Of a stretch of 64,000 nt of DNA, positions 1-8,070 are shown one piece after another. The translations under genes were made by a program, and so were the position numbers. Position 1 is the stretch's first letter. Every line of letters begins with the position of its first letter. Source of the stretch: Kitasatospora aureofaciens (lineage in GTDB: Bacteria > Actinomycetota > Actinomycetes > Streptomycetales > Streptomycetaceae); assembly GCF_019192735.1 (NCBI RefSeq), contig NZ_JAHTKP010000003.1, positions 286,377 to 350,376 of the forward strand. The letters are read 5' to 3'. Under the pieces are notes generated by a model. The model was not told where the DNA came from. It made no database searches and saw only the letters and a program-made list of their open reading frames with translations.

Positions 1-678
1 GAGGGCGCGGGCGTCCACCGGGGCCGGGGTGAAGTGCCGGGCGGCGGGGATCAGCAGCCGGAAGGCGAGCGCGGCCAGCAGGGCGAGCGCGGCCGCGGCG
101 GCGAGGCCCCAGCGCCAGCCGAGGGCGGCGGCGGTCCAGCCGGAGAGCAGCCGGCCGCCCATGCCGCCGATGCTGTTGCCGGCCACGTACAGGCCCATCG
201 CGGAGGCCAGGGCGCTCGGGTGGACCTCCTCGGCGAGGTAGGCCATCGCGGTGGCGGGGAGCCCGGCGAGGGCGGCGCCCTGGAGGACGCGCAGCACGAC
301 GAGGGTGGTGAGGTCGGGCGCGAACGGCAGGGCGAGGGCGAGCGCGGAGGCGGCGAGGACGGAGGCCGTCATCACGGCGGTGCGGCCGTACCGGTCGGAG
401 AGCGCGCTGGCGGGGAGCAGGGCGAGGGCGAGTCCGAGGGTGGCGGCGGAGGCGGTCCAGCTGGCCTGGCCCGGGGTGAGGTCGAGGTCGGCGGAGAGGA
501 TCGGCAGCAGGCCCTGGGTGGAGTAGAGCAGGACGAAGGTGGCGACACCGGCGGCGAACAGGGCGAGGTTGGCGCGGCGGAAGGCGCGCTGGCCGGGGCG
601 GTGGCGGTCGTCGTGGGGAGGGTTGGCGGCGGAGGCATCCGGGGCGGGCACGGATGCCCTGGTATCGGCGGGCTGCAT
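1..678 (-). CDS. MFS transporter, C-terminus cut by window edge
   Basis: The reverse strand is open from an ATG at 678 to the first base (226 codons, no stop), so the C-terminal half is missing. After about 25 polar residues the product has hydrophobic segments of MFS type, including a loop reading SDRYGRTAVM that matches the MFS A-like motif (D-R-x-G-R). It resembles the YnfM/AraJ-type exporter group, probably a drug or sugar efflux permease in the cytoplasmic membrane; the substrate cannot be read from the sequence. The reverse strand carries TAACGT (691-686) seven bases before the ATG and no ribosome binding site, which suggests a leaderless transcript. It diverges from a LysR regulator at 770, its likely controller. 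Confidence 0.85.
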   Translation of the reverse strand, partial: MQPADTRASVPAPDASAANPPHDDRHRPGQRAFRRANLALFAAGVATFVLLYSTQGLLPILSADLDLTPGQASWTASAATLGLALALLPASALSDRYGRTAVMTASVLAASALALALPFAPDLTTLVVLRVLQGAALAGLPATAMAYLAEEVHPSALASAMGLYVAGNSIGGMGGRLLSGWTAAALGWRWGLAAAAALALLAALAFRLLIPAARHFTPAPVDARAL

Positions 679-705
679 GTCGTCGACGTTAAGCGTGCCG
701 TGTTG

Positions 706-720
706 ATGCGTCCAATGCAT
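706..720. promoter_or_regulatory. LysR-type T-N11-A box between MFS and lysR genes
   Basis: ATGC-N7-GCAT is a perfect inverted repeat whose inner T and A are eleven bases apart, the classical LysR box. It lies in the 91-bp divergent gap, over the expected -35 region of the MFS gene (its -10 is at 691-686) and about 50 bp upstream of the regulator start. Binding by the neighbouring LysR protein is inferred. Confidence 0.5.
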
Positions 721-769
721 GAAGCAGGGATGATCGATGCACTGACGTATGAGTCGAGGTGGTGGCGGG

Positions 770-1738
770 ATGACCGCGGAGGAAGTGGCGGACGGAACGG
801 AGTCGCGGTACCGGCAGGCCGAGCTGGGGCCGGACCTGCCGGCCGTCCAACTGGCGCCCCGGCTGGCCCAGTTCGCCGCCGTGGCCCGGCTGGAGCACGT
901 GACGCAGGCGGCGGCCCTGCTCGGGATGCCGCAGCCGACGCTGTCCCGGGCGGTGGCCCGGCTGGAGGAGGAGCTGGGGGTGGATCTGCTGGCCCGTCAG
1001 GGCCGGACGGTCCGGCTGACCAGGGCCGGCCGGCTGTTGCTGGCGTCGGTGGAGCGGGCGCTGGCGGAGGTCGAGCGTGGCGCCGAGGCGGCCCGGGCGG
1101 AGGCGGATCCGGCGGTCGGGCGGGTGGCGTTCGGCTTCCTGCACACGATGGGGACGGACGCGGTGCCGGCGCTGCTGCGCGGGTTCCGGGCGGCGCATCC
1201 GCAGGTCCGGTTCCAGCTGGTGCAGGACTACGTCGCCGCGATGCTGGAGCGCACGCAGGACGGCGAGCTGGACCTCTGTCTGGTGGCGCCGCTGCCGGAC
1301 GATCCGGCCTTCGTCGCCCGCCCGCTGGACGAGCAGCGGCTGCACCTGGTCGTCCCGGCGGACCACCGGCTGGCCGGGCGGCGGCGGATCCGGCTGGGGG
1401 AGGTGGCGGAGGAGCCGTTCGTCGGGCTGGAGCAGGGGTACGGGCTGCGGGCGATCACGGACGGGTTCTGCGCGGAGGCCGGGTTCGTGCCGCGGCTGGC
1501 CTTCGAGGGGGAGGAGGCGGAGACGCTGCGCGGACTGGTCGCGGCCGGGCTGGGAGTGGCGCTGCTGCCGCCCGCCCTGGTGCCGCGGCCGGGGGTGGTG
1601 GAGCTGGAGGTGACGGCGCCGCGTACCCGGCGGGCGATCGGGCTGGCCTGGGCGGCGGGTCGGCCGCTCACCCCGCCGGTGCGGGCGTTCCGGGATTTCG
1701 TGCTGTCGCGGAGGGGGCGGCTGCTGCAGCACGACTGA
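770..1738 (+). CDS. LysR family transcriptional regulator
   Basis: Residues about 25-85 form a LysR winged helix-turn-helix ([20 protein letters not shown]), followed by a periplasmic-binding-like effector domain to the end. Total length is 322 residues, slightly over the family norm of 290-310. The ATG at 770 is preferred because GAGGTGG lies upstream at 755-761; an in-frame ATG at 749 would add seven residues but has no ribosome binding site. LysR regulators usually control the divergent gene, here the MFS exporter. The ligand is unknown. Confidence 0.85.
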   Translation: MTAEEVADGTESRYRQAELGPDLPAVQLAPRLAQFAAVARLEHVTQAAALLGMPQPTLSRAVARLEEELGVDLLARQGRTVRLTRAGRLLLASVERALAEVERGAEAARAEADPAVGRVAFGFLHTMGTDAVPALLRGFRAAHPQVRFQLVQDYVAAMLERTQDGELDLCLVAPLPDDPAFVARPLDEQRLHLVVPADHRLAGRRRIRLGEVAEEPFVGLEQGYGLRAITDGFCAEAGFVPRLAFEGEEAETLRGLVAAGLGVALLPPALVPRPGVVELEVTAPRTRRAIGLAWAAGRPLTPPVRAFRDFVLSRRGRLLQHD

Positions 1739-1757
1739 GGCGCGCGGAATCGCGACC

Positions 1758-1813
1758 GAGGCGTTCGGAAACACGGCCGAGGCGTCCGGAAAGCGCGACG
1801 GAGGCGTTCGGAA
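1758..1813. repeat. Three copies of GAGGCGTYCGGAA, period 21-22 bp
   Basis: Copies start at 1758, 1779 and 1801, twenty bases after the LysR stop codon and before the add promoter. The 21-22 bp period is two helical turns, so the copies face the same side of the DNA. This could be a protein-binding array or a 3'-end minisatellite. Confidence 0.7.
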
Positions 1814-1888
1814 ATGTGACGCCGCTGGCCCGGGCGGTGGAATTCCGGGTGGACTTTCGACGAACCGGCCGTGTTGGCGGTGGTGGGT

Positions 1889-1910
1889 CTACGCGCGTAG
1901 GGGCTATATT
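1889..1910 (+). promoter_or_regulatory. add promoter with CTACGCGCGTAG operator
   Basis: The perfect 12-bp palindrome CTACGCGCGTAG (1889-1900) is followed by a -10 box TATATT (1905-1910), then six bases and the add ATG. The operator therefore sits in the -35/-10 spacer, a repressor position. The same 12-mer precedes deoC and punA. The central CpG symmetry is typical of LacI-family operators; the binding protein is not identified. Confidence 0.7.
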
Positions 1911-1916
1911 TCCGCA

Positions 1917-3074
1917 ATGGAGAAGCAGATCCCTGTCACCGCCGCGGGCACCGGCCCGCGCATCCCCACCCCCGACCAGATCCGCCGCGCGCCGAAGGTG
2001 CTCCTGCACGACCACCTCGACGGCGGGCTGCGCCCGGAGACCGTCGTCGAGCTGGCCGCCGCGACCGGCTACGAGGGCCTCCCCACCACCGACCCCAAGG
2101 AACTCGGCGAGTGGTTCCGCGAGGCCGCCGACTCCGGCTCGCTGGTCCGCTACCTGGAGACCTTCGCGCACACCTGCGCGGTCATGCAGACCCGCGACGC
2201 CCTGATCAAGGTCGCCGCCGACTGCGCCGAGGACCTGGCCGCCGACGGCGTCGTCTACGCCGAGGTCCGGTACGCCCCCGAGCAGCACCTGGAGGCCGGC
2301 CTGACCCTGGACGAGGTCGTCCAGGCCGTCAACGAGGGCTTCCGCCTCGGCGAGGCCAACGCCCGCGCGGCCGGCCACCGGATCCGCGTCGGCACCCTGC
2401 TCACCGCGATGCGGCACGCCGCCCGCTCCACCGAGATCGCCGAACTGGCCAACCGCTACCGGGACCAGGGCGTCGTCGGCTTCGACATCGCCGGCGCCGA
2501 GGCCGGCCACCCGCCGACCCGCCACCAGGCCGCCTTCGACTACCTCAAGGGCGAGAACAACCACTTCACCATCCACGCGGGCGAGGCCTTCGGCCTGCCG
2601 TCGATCTGGGAGGCCCTGCAGTGCTGCGGCGCCGACCGGCTCGGCCACGGCGTGCGGATCGTCGACGACATCACGGTGAACGAGGACGGCAGCGTCGAGC
2701 TCGGCCGGCTGGCCGCGTACGTGCGCGACAAGCGCATCCCGCTGGAGATGTGCCCCACCTCCAACCTGCAGACGGCGGCGGCGGCCTCGTACGCCGAGCA
2801 CCCGATCGGGCTGCTCAGCCGGCTGAAGTTCCGGGTCACCGTGAACACCGACAACCGGCTGATGAGCGGCACCAGCATGAGCCAGGAGTTCGCGCACCTG
2901 GTGGAGGCCTTCGGCTACACGCTGGGGGACATGGAGTGGTTCACGGTGAACGCGATGAAGTCGGCGTTCCTGCCGTTCGACGAGCGGCTGGCGATGATCA
3001 ACGACGTGATCAAGCCGGGCTACGCCGAGCTCAAGGCGGAGTGGCTGTTCAGCGCGGGTGCCGGCGAGCACTGA
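1917..3074 (+). CDS. add: Adenosine deaminase
   Basis: This enzyme hydrolyses adenosine and deoxyadenosine to (deoxy)inosine in purine salvage and catabolism. It is a cytosolic zinc metalloenzyme. All family motifs are present in order: the metal-binding [10 protein letters not shown] near residue 32, HAGEAFG in the middle, RLGHGVRI, and VNTDNRLMS near residue 315. The length of 385 residues matches other actinobacterial enzymes. The ATG is six bases after a TATATT box with no ribosome binding site, so the mRNA is probably leaderless. The shared operator links it to deoC and punA further on. A 13-bp hairpin follows the stop. Confidence 0.95.
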   Translation: MEKQIPVTAAGTGPRIPTPDQIRRAPKVLLHDHLDGGLRPETVVELAAATGYEGLPTTDPKELGEWFREAADSGSLVRYLETFAHTCAVMQTRDALIKVAADCAEDLAADGVVYAEVRYAPEQHLEAGLTLDEVVQAVNEGFRLGEANARAAGHRIRVGTLLTAMRHAARSTEIAELANRYRDQGVVGFDIAGAEAGHPPTRHQAAFDYLKGENNHFTIHAGEAFGLPSIWEALQCCGADRLGHGVRIVDDITVNEDGSVELGRLAAYVRDKRIPLEMCPTSNLQTAAAASYAEHPIGLLSRLKFRVTVNTDNRLMSGTSMSQEFAHLVEAFGYTLGDMEWFTVNAMKSAFLPFDERLAMINDVIKPGYAELKAEWLFSAGAGEH

Positions 3075-3104
3075 GCCCGTCCGGGGTTGGTCGGACGAAC
3101 TGGG

Positions 3105-3149
3105 TCGGATGAACGCCGGTTTCTGGGAAGGAAATTGGCGTTCATCTGA
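3105..3149 (+). terminator. Hairpin after add
   Basis: TCGGATGAACGCC (3105-3117) pairs with GGCGTTCATCTGA (3137-3149), 13 bp with one G-U pair and a 19-base loop. There is no U tract, as usual for actinobacterial terminators. It could also be an operator for the next gene. Confidence 0.5.
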
Positions 3150-3153
3150 CTAG

Positions 3154-3206
3154 TCACTCGGGTGAGTGAACGCTCTTTGATCCCCGCGTGGCCCACTCAC
3201 TACGGT
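3154..3206 (+). promoter_or_regulatory. Promoter of the small secreted protein, with TCACTC/GAGTGA palindrome
   Basis: TCACTC-GGGT-GAGTGA (3154-3169) is a perfect inverted repeat just upstream of TTGATC (3177-3182), an 18-bp spacer and TACGGT (3201-3206). This predicts a 5' leader of about 85 bases before the ATG at 3300. The palindrome looks like a regulator site next to the -35; no regulator is known. Confidence 0.5.
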
Positions 3207-3299
3207 GTGCCAGTCATCGCCGACAGGCCGTGGCGACGGTCGGTCGTCCGTCCCCGCGAGTTGCGTCGGCCACCGACGAGGACTCAAGGGGACGAATTC

Positions 3300-3668
3300 A
3301 TGAAGCAGGCTCTCAAGGCCGCCGGCACCGCGGCGCTCGGCATCGCCATCGCGGCGGTGGGCGCCGGCACCGCGTCCGCCGACGCGCCCGCTCCCGGCGG
3401 CGTCGGGCTGCCCACCACCGCGCTGTCGAACCCCGCGGTCACCGGTGCGGTCACCGACACCGCCACCAAGCTGCCCGGCGGCGACAAGGTCACGGGCACC
3501 CTCGGCACCCTGGCCCCCAGCGCCGGCCAGGCCGCGCCGGCCGCCCCCGAGGGGCCGATCGCCGGGGTCACCCAGCAGCGCGCCGCCGTGCCGAGCATCC
3601 CGGGTGTCGACAAGACCCCGCTCGGCGGGCTGACCAACACCCTGCCGCTGCCGGGCCTGGGCGGCTGA
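3300..3668 (+). CDS. Small secreted protein of unknown function
   Basis: The product has 122 residues. Residues 1-28 are a Sec signal peptide (MKQALK, an Ala/Gly-rich core, then cleavage near ASA-DAPAP). The mature part of about 95 residues is rich in Ala, Pro, Gly and Thr, with no cysteine and a glycine-rich end (LPLPGLGG). The ATG at 3300 follows AAGGGGA. Small secreted proteins of this composition are common in Streptomyces and are mostly uncharacterised; it lacks the hydrophobic repeats of chaplins. I do not recognise a function. Confidence 0.75.
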   Translation: MKQALKAAGTAALGIAIAAVGAGTASADAPAPGGVGLPTTALSNPAVTGAVTDTATKLPGGDKVTGTLGTLAPSAGQAAPAAPEGPIAGVTQQRAAVPSIPGVDKTPLGGLTNTLPLPGLGG

Positions 3669-3680
3669 GCAAGCCGCCGG

Positions 3681-3735
3681 CACGGCGACGGGCCGCTCGC
3701 CCCGGTGACCCCGGGGCGGGCGGCCCGTCGCCGTG
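3681..3735. terminator. Bidirectional terminator between convergent genes
   Basis: CACGGCGACGGGCCGC at the left pairs with GCGGCCCGTCGCCGTG at the right around an inner CCCCGG/CCGGGG stem. It separates the secreted-protein gene from the convergent PspC gene. Confidence 0.85.
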
Positions 3736-3750
3736 TTCACGGCTCCTGGT

Positions 3751-3936
3751 TCACGGTTCCTGAGGGAGGAGTAGCCAGAGGGCCAGGTAGATCAGGAACT
3801 GCGGGCCGGGCAGCAGGCACGAGGCCAGGAAGATCAGCCGGACCGTCCAGGCCGACAGGCCGAAGCGCTCGGCGATCCCGGCGCAGACGCCGGCGATGAC
3901 GCGGTTGTGACGGGGGCGGGCGAGGCGCGGGCTCAT
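3751..3936 (-). CDS. PspC-domain membrane protein
   Basis: This 61-residue protein has the PspC signature (RVIAGVCAGIAERFGLSAWTVR) followed by one transmembrane segment (LIFLASCLLPGPQFLIYLALWLLL). PspC domains in actinomycetes occur in envelope-stress proteins, either alone or fused to kinases. The ATG at 3936 follows GGAG at seven bases; longer upstream reading is not needed. The 3' end lies in a 14-bp tandem duplication (GTTCACGG[CT]TCCTG, 3735-3762 on the + strand) that contains the stop codon. The partner is unknown. Confidence 0.8.
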   Translation of the reverse strand: MSPRLARPRHNRVIAGVCAGIAERFGLSAWTVRLIFLASCLLPGPQFLIYLALWLLLPQEP

Positions 3937-4182
3937 GGCGGTCTCCGTGTCGTAGCGCCCGGTCCGGCCTCTCCGGCGGGCGTACTTCCATGCTCCGCCG
4001 CCGCCCCGCCGGATCCGTCCGCCCACGAGCCGATCCCCGCGACGGCCGCCTCACCGGCGAGGCGTAGCCCCGTCTCGGGGTCCGGCTCAGGGACCACCCG
4101 GAGGCCGGCGCCGCGCCCGGGCGGATCCGCTCACCGGAAATAGCCGTTGCGCAGGGCGGACGGCCCGGTCTAGCCTCTCCGG

Positions 4183-4438
4183 CAACACGTCGAGGGAGAC
4201 GAGTACTTCCGGGCCCCGCGAGCCGAGAGAGCCGCCGGCAGCTGTGAAGGCGGCCTTGCGCCCCGGAGGGAAGACACTCCTGAGTGCGGGGAGGAAATGC
4301 CCCGCCGGCCGGCCCCCGTCACCGGGCCGCAACGAGGCCGAAGCCCGTCACGGCGGCGGCGAAAGTGCGGTGGCACCGCGAGTTGCCCTTCTCGCCCGCA
4401 CTCCGAAGGGATCACCACGACGCCCCCGGAGGGCCGCG
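4183..4438 (+). promoter_or_regulatory. T-box riboswitch leader, specifier GAC (Asp)
   Basis: The core T-box GGTGGCACCGCG is at 4369-4380. Stem I is recognisable: GGAG-ACGAGTAC-TTCC (4195-4210) pairs with GGAA-GACA-CTCC (4269-4280), which places the specifier GAC at 4273-4275. The distal arm GCCGCC/GGCGGC carries a loop GGCAGCTGTGAA and a GAGAGAG bulge, as in T-box T-loop modules. A promoter TTGCGC (4146) and TAGCCT (4171) lies upstream. There is no U-rich terminator, so control is probably translational: uncharged tRNA-Asp would free the GGAGGG at 4428-4433. T-boxes in actinobacteria are best known before ileS; an Asp-specific one is unusual. Confidence 0.85.
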
Positions 4439-5716
4439 ATGATCCACCCGACGACCCGCGTTCTGGCCGCCGAACTACCCGGCCACGTCGGCGAATCCGT
4501 CGAACTCAGCGGCTGGCTGCACCGCCGCCGCGCACTCAAGTCCGTCACCTTCCTGGTGATCCGGGACCGCTCCGGCCTCGCCCAGGTGGTCACCACCGGC
4601 ACCGGGCCCAACCTGCCGGAGGAGACCGTCCTGCGGATCCGCGGCACGGTCACCGCCAACCCGCAGGCGCCGAACGGCGTCGAGCTGACCTCGCCGAGCG
4701 TCGAGGTGCTGTCCAGCCTCGCCGAGGCGCCGCCGTTCAGCCTCTTCCGGCCCACCGTCGAGGCCGCGCTGCCGGTCGTCCTCGACGGCGCGCCCGTCAC
4801 GCTGCGCCACCCCCGGCTGTCCGCGCTGCACCGTATCTCCGCGGCCTCGGTCGCCGGGTTCCGCGGGACGCTGGACGGGCTCGGCTTCACCGAGATCCAG
4901 ACCCCGAAGGTGGTCTCCTCGGCCACCGAGTCCGGGGCGAACGTCTTCGCGCTGGACTGGTTCGGCCGCCCGGCGTACCTGGCGCAGTCGCCGCAGTTCT
5001 TCAAGCAGGCGATGGTCGGGGTGTTCGAGCGGGTCTACGAGACCGGGCCGGTGTTCCGGGCCGAACCCCACGACACCGCACGGCACTTGGCGCAGTACAC
5101 CAGCCTCGACGCGGAACTCGGCTTCATCGCCGACCACCGCGAGGTGATGGCCGTCCTGCGCGAGGTCGTCGCCGGGATGGTCGAGTCGGTCGCCGCCCGG
5201 GCCGGCGCCGCGGCCGACCTGCTGGAGGTGAAGCTGCCCGCCGTCCCCGCCGAGATCCCGCAGATCCACTTCGCCGACGCGATGCGGCTGCTCGGCGCCG
5301 ACGAGCCGGACCTCGCCCCGGCCCACGAGCGGTGGCTCAGCGAGTGGGCGCTGCGCGAGCACGGCAGCGAGTTCCTGTTCGTGGTCGGTTACCCGATGCG
5401 CAAACGGCCCTTCTACACCCACCCGGAGCCGGGCAGGCCGGAGTACTCCAACAGCTTCGACCTGCTCTTCCGCGGGCTCGAACTGGTCACCGGCGGCCAG
5501 CGGTTGCACCGCCACGAGGACTACCTCGCAGCGCTGGCGGAACGCGGCGAGCCGGTCGAACCGTACGCGGGCTACCTGCAGTCCTTCGCGCACGGCATGC
5601 CCCCGCACGGCGGCTTCGCGCTCGGGCTGGAGCGTTGGACGGCCCGGCTCACGGGCACGGACAACATCCGCCGGACAACGCTCTTCCCGCGCGACCTGCA
5701 CAGGCTGACGCCCTGA
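4439..5716 (+). CDS. aspS: Aspartyl-tRNA synthetase, archaeal type (AspS2)
   Basis: This class IIb synthetase ligates aspartate to tRNA-Asp (possibly also tRNA-Asn). Residues 1-110 are the OB-fold anticodon domain. The catalytic core follows with motif 2 (FRAEPHDTARHLAQYTS) and motif 3 (GFALGLERWTARLTGTDNIR then LFPRD). At 425 residues it lacks the GAD insertion of bacterial AspRS and matches the archaeal/eukaryotic type. The ATG at 4439 has GGAGGG six bases upstream; open frame further upstream is T-box leader, not protein. The genome should also hold a bacterial-type aspS, so this may be a second, stress-induced or inhibitor-resistant copy. An AsnRS identity is possible but the GAC specifier argues for Asp. 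Confidence 0.9.
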   Translation: MIHPTTRVLAAELPGHVGESVELSGWLHRRRALKSVTFLVIRDRSGLAQVVTTGTGPNLPEETVLRIRGTVTANPQAPNGVELTSPSVEVLSSLAEAPPFSLFRPTVEAALPVVLDGAPVTLRHPRLSALHRISAASVAGFRGTLDGLGFTEIQTPKVVSSATESGANVFALDWFGRPAYLAQSPQFFKQAMVGVFERVYETGPVFRAEPHDTARHLAQYTSLDAELGFIADHREVMAVLREVVAGMVESVAARAGAAADLLEVKLPAVPAEIPQIHFADAMRLLGADEPDLAPAHERWLSEWALREHGSEFLFVVGYPMRKRPFYTHPEPGRPEYSNSFDLLFRGLELVTGGQRLHRHEDYLAALAERGEPVEPYAGYLQSFAHGMPPHGGFALGLERWTARLTGTDNIRRTTLFPRDLHRLTP

Positions 5717-5736
5717 CGGCCGAGCCGATCGCAACG

Positions 5737-5782
5737 GAAGGCCCGCCCGCCCCCGCCGGACAGCGGGGGCGGCCGGGCCTTC
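5737..5782. terminator. Bidirectional terminator after aspS
   Basis: GAAGGCCCG and GCCCCCGC pair with GCGGGGGC and CGGGCCTTC around a short CGGACA loop. It lies between the convergent aspS and the membrane protein gene. Confidence 0.8.
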
Positions 5783-5794
5783 GGGCGTGTGGGG

Positions 5795-6241
5795 TCAGCC
5801 GGCCTGCGGGGGCTGCGGCTGCGCCCCGGGCTGCGCGGGCGGGACGGGCTGGGCGTACGGGTTGCCCGGCGCGGCCTGCCCGTTCGGCTGGTACGGCGCC
5901 GCCTGGCCGTTCGGGCTGTACGCCGCCGCCGGCGGGACCGGCTGCTGGGTCCGGGTCTTGGTGTTGCCGCGCTCGACGATGGCCTTCACCGAATAGGCGA
6001 TCAGCGCCACCGGCAGGAAGAACGCCTTGAAGAACAGCACGTACGTGCCGCCCTCGAAGACGAAGGCCAGGTAGTAGGCGTAGCCCAGGAACCCGATACC
6101 CGCGAGGACGTTGACGATGCGCCAGCCGGCCTTCAGGCCGCCGGCGACCGCTCCGAGGCCCAGCATGAGGACGCCGCTGAGGGCCAGCAGGACGACGTAC
6201 CAGGAGAAAAGGGGCTCGGCACTGAAGTCGAGATTGTTCAA
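5795..6241 (-). CDS. Membrane protein with Gln/Pro/Asn-rich tail
   Basis: The 148-residue product has four predicted transmembrane segments in residues 10-92 and then a low-complexity cytosolic or external tail with repeated SPNGQAAPYQPNGQAAPGNPY-type units. No enzymatic motif is seen. Such four-helix proteins with proline-rich tails are frequent in Streptomyces and have no known function. The gene is convergent with aspS and divergent from the PhzF gene. Confidence 0.75.
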   Translation of the reverse strand: MNNLDFSAEPLFSWYVVLLALSGVLMLGLGAVAGGLKAGWRIVNVLAGIGFLGYAYYLAFVFEGGTYVLFFKAFFLPVALIAYSVKAIVERGNTKTRTQQPVPPAAAYSPNGQAAPYQPNGQAAPGNPYAQPVPPAQPGAQPQPPQAG

Positions 6242-6382
6242 AGTGGGTTCCTGTGGGATGGAAAGAAACGTGAACCGCTTGGGGACGAGAGCGCACAGTA
6301 CTAAAGGCCGCCGACATCCGTCGCCGCCTTTTCATCACGGACTTGTTGCGCTCTGCCGCATGCACTCTGAAAGGGTGGGGAA

Positions 6383-7102
6383 ATGACTGACTATGAGGTG
6401 CTGCGGGTCTTTTGCGGGCCCGGTGGCGAATACGGGAACGAACTCGGCGTCGTCCGGGACGGATCGGCCCTGCCGGAGCGGGCGGAGCGTCAGGCGTTCG
6501 CGCGGGAACTCGGTTACAGCGAGACGGTGTTCGTCGACGATGCCGAGCGCGGCGAGATCGACATCTACACCCCGACGCTCCGCCTGCCCTTCGCCGGGCA
6601 CCCCTGTGTGGGCGTGGCATGGCTGCTCGGGGCGGACCGGCTGGTCACGGCCGCCGGGGTCGTGGGCGTGCGGCGGGAGGGCGAGCTGACGCTGATCGAG
6701 GCGCGCCCCGAGTGGGCGCCGACGCGCACGCTGCGGCAGTACGGGTCGGTGGCCGAGGTGGATGCGCTGGAGGTGCCGCCGCCGGGGGAGTGGATCTACG
6801 CGTGGGCGTGGCAGGACGAGGCGGCCGGGACGGTCCGGGCGCGGGGATTCCCGGGGCGCGGTGACGGGATCGACGAGGACGAGGCGACGGGCGCGGCGGC
6901 GCTGCTGCTGACGGCGCGGCTCGGGCGGGCGCTGACCGTCACCCAGGGGCGGGGTTCGCGGATCCTGACCGGGCCGCGCCCGGGCGGGCTGATCGAGGTC
7001 GGCGGCCGGGTGGTCCGGGCGTCGGCCCAGCAGGAGTCGGCCCAGCGGGTGGCGGCGCAGGGGGTGTCGGCTCAGCGGGCGGGCGGCGTCGGCTCGGCGT
7101 AG
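6383..7102 (+). CDS. PhzF family isomerase-like protein
   Basis: The N-terminal half carries the PhzF/DapF-like fold signature (GNELGVV, then LRLPFAGHPCVGVAWLL with the conserved AGHP). PhzF in phenazine synthesis isomerises trans-2,3-dihydro-3-hydroxyanthranilate, but no other phenazine gene is nearby, so the substrate is open. The length of 239 residues is shorter than the usual 280. The last 30 residues contain four pentapeptide repeats (SAQQE, SAQRV, AAQGV, SAQRA) encoded by tandem 15-bp units. The ATG follows AAGGGTGGGG. The 3' end overlaps the convergent VanZ gene by 31 bp. Confidence 0.8.
   Translation: MTDYEVLRVFCGPGGEYGNELGVVRDGSALPERAERQAFARELGYSETVFVDDAERGEIDIYTPTLRLPFAGHPCVGVAWLLGADRLVTAAGVVGVRREGELTLIEARPEWAPTRTLRQYGSVAEVDALEVPPPGEWIYAWAWQDEAAGTVRARGFPGRGDGIDEDEATGAAALLLTARLGRALTVTQGRGSRILTGPRPGGLIEVGGRVVRASAQQESAQRVAAQGVSAQRAGGVGSA
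7022..7081 (+). repeat. Four tandem 15-bp units at the PhzF 3' end
   Basis: Units start at 7022, 7037, 7052 and 7067 with consensus TCGGCCCAGCGGGTG. They encode SAQxx pentapeptides in the PhzF protein and are read antisense in the last codons of the VanZ gene. Confidence 0.8.
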
Positions 7103-7671
7103 GCGCGGGCGGCCCGGGCCGGGGCGACGGCGGCGACCGGCGGGCTCACCAGGGTGGCCACCTCGGGCGCCCGAACCCGGGCCCGCCGGTCCCGCAGCAG
7201 CCGTCGCAGGGCCGGGACGAGGGCGGCGTGGGTGACGGCGACGCCGATCACGGCGAGCAGTATGTGGTCGACGTTGAGGACGTGCCCGGGCGTCCAGGAG
7301 GAGAGGAACTCCAGGCCGGTGGCCAGCAGGGCGGAGACACCGGTGGTCTGGAGGAAGGACGGCAGCCAGCGGGCCCGCGGCCGGCCGCCGGCCAGCGGGA
7401 GCAGGACGCCGAGCGGGGCCAGCAGGAGCAGTTCGCCGACCACCTGCCAGCCGGTCGAGGAGCGGAGGGAGGCCAGCGGTGTCAGGTTGGCGTCGTAGAC
7501 CCAGGCCACCGGCAGGGGTCTCAGCACCACCAGCCAGAGGACCAGCGACAGGTGGAAGGCGAGGCCCGCCACCCCGACCCGCCGGAGGGGACGGTGGACG
7601 GCCGCCGCCGGCCGGGTGTCGGTCCGTACGCCGGAACGCTCGTCGCCTGTCCTGGTGCCATCTCGCTGCAC
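7072..7671 (-). CDS. VanZ-like family membrane protein
   Basis: The 199-residue protein has about four transmembrane segments between residues 30 and 155 and the VanZ-family pattern: NLTPLASL in the first loop, then LLLLAPLGVLLPL and a conserved acidic GLEFLSS. VanZ itself gives low-level teicoplanin resistance in enterococci; actinobacterial homologues are mostly untested. The start is a GTG at 7671. The C-terminal 11 codons overlap the 3' end of the convergent PhzF gene. It lies 75 bp downstream of the lipoprotein gene of the afsQ operon, on the same strand. Confidence 0.75.
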   Translation of the reverse strand: MQRDGTRTGDERSGVRTDTRPAAAVHRPLRRVGVAGLAFHLSLVLWLVVLRPLPVAWVYDANLTPLASLRSSTGWQVVGELLLLAPLGVLLPLAGGRPRARWLPSFLQTTGVSALLATGLEFLSSWTPGHVLNVDHILLAVIGVAVTHAALVPALRRLLRDRRARVRAPEVATLVSPPVAAVAPARAARAYAEPTPPAR

Positions 7672-7746
7672 GGGGGGAAGGACGTGAGCCGGTGGCGTGG
7701 CGGTTCCACGCCGGGCGTGAACATTCCGACGCGCGCCCTTCCCCGC

Positions 7747-8070
7747 CTACCTGCAGGCGTTGGCGGTGGCCGTCGGCAGGGCGCTGAACACGTTGTCCGC
7801 CGGCGGCGGCGTGACCGTGGTCGAAGGTGCGGGGGACGGGCTCGGGCCGGGCTTGGCGGTGCTCCGGGCCGGGGGCAGGCTCGGGCCGGGCGGGGTGGGT
7901 GTGGCCAGGGCGGTCGGTACGTGCGGGGCGGTCGGGCAGGCCGTCCGGCTGGCCGGGGCGCCCGCGTCCACCGGGACGGCGGTCGGGCGGATCCCGCAGC
8001 CGGAGGCCAGCGCGAGCAGGATCAGCACGCCGGCGGTGCGGCGCAGCGTGGTGGGGCTGGGGGATCTCAC
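7747..8070 (-). CDS. Lipoprotein of the afsQ operon
   Basis: The 107-residue product has a lipoprotein signal peptide ending in the lipobox LASGC, cleaved before Cys25, followed by a Pro/Thr/Ser-rich linker without a recognisable domain. The GTG start at 8070 overlaps the afsQ2 stop by four bases (GTGA), so it is translationally coupled to the sensor kinase. A lipoprotein gene is also found next to afsQ2 in S. coelicolor as I recall it. A role in sensing for AfsQ2 is plausible but inferred only from the coupling. Confidence 0.8.
   Translation of the reverse strand: MRSPSPTTLRRTAGVLILLALASGCGIRPTAVPVDAGAPASRTACPTAPHVPTALATPTPPGPSLPPARSTAKPGPSPSPAPSTTVTPPPADNVFSALPTATANACR

Noticed and set aside
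34..2205. Open frame of 723 codons on the + strand
   Set aside because: It crosses the MFS gene antisense and the lysR and add genes out of frame, with biased Gly/Arg/Ala composition and no domain.
4244..4438. N-terminal extension of the aspartyl-tRNA synthetase
   Set aside because: The extra 65 codons lie inside the T-box stems, and the ATG at 4439 has a good ribosome binding site at the proper distance.
6383..7102. Phenazine biosynthetic gene cluster
   Set aside because: Only a PhzF-like protein is present, and this family is widespread outside phenazine pathways.
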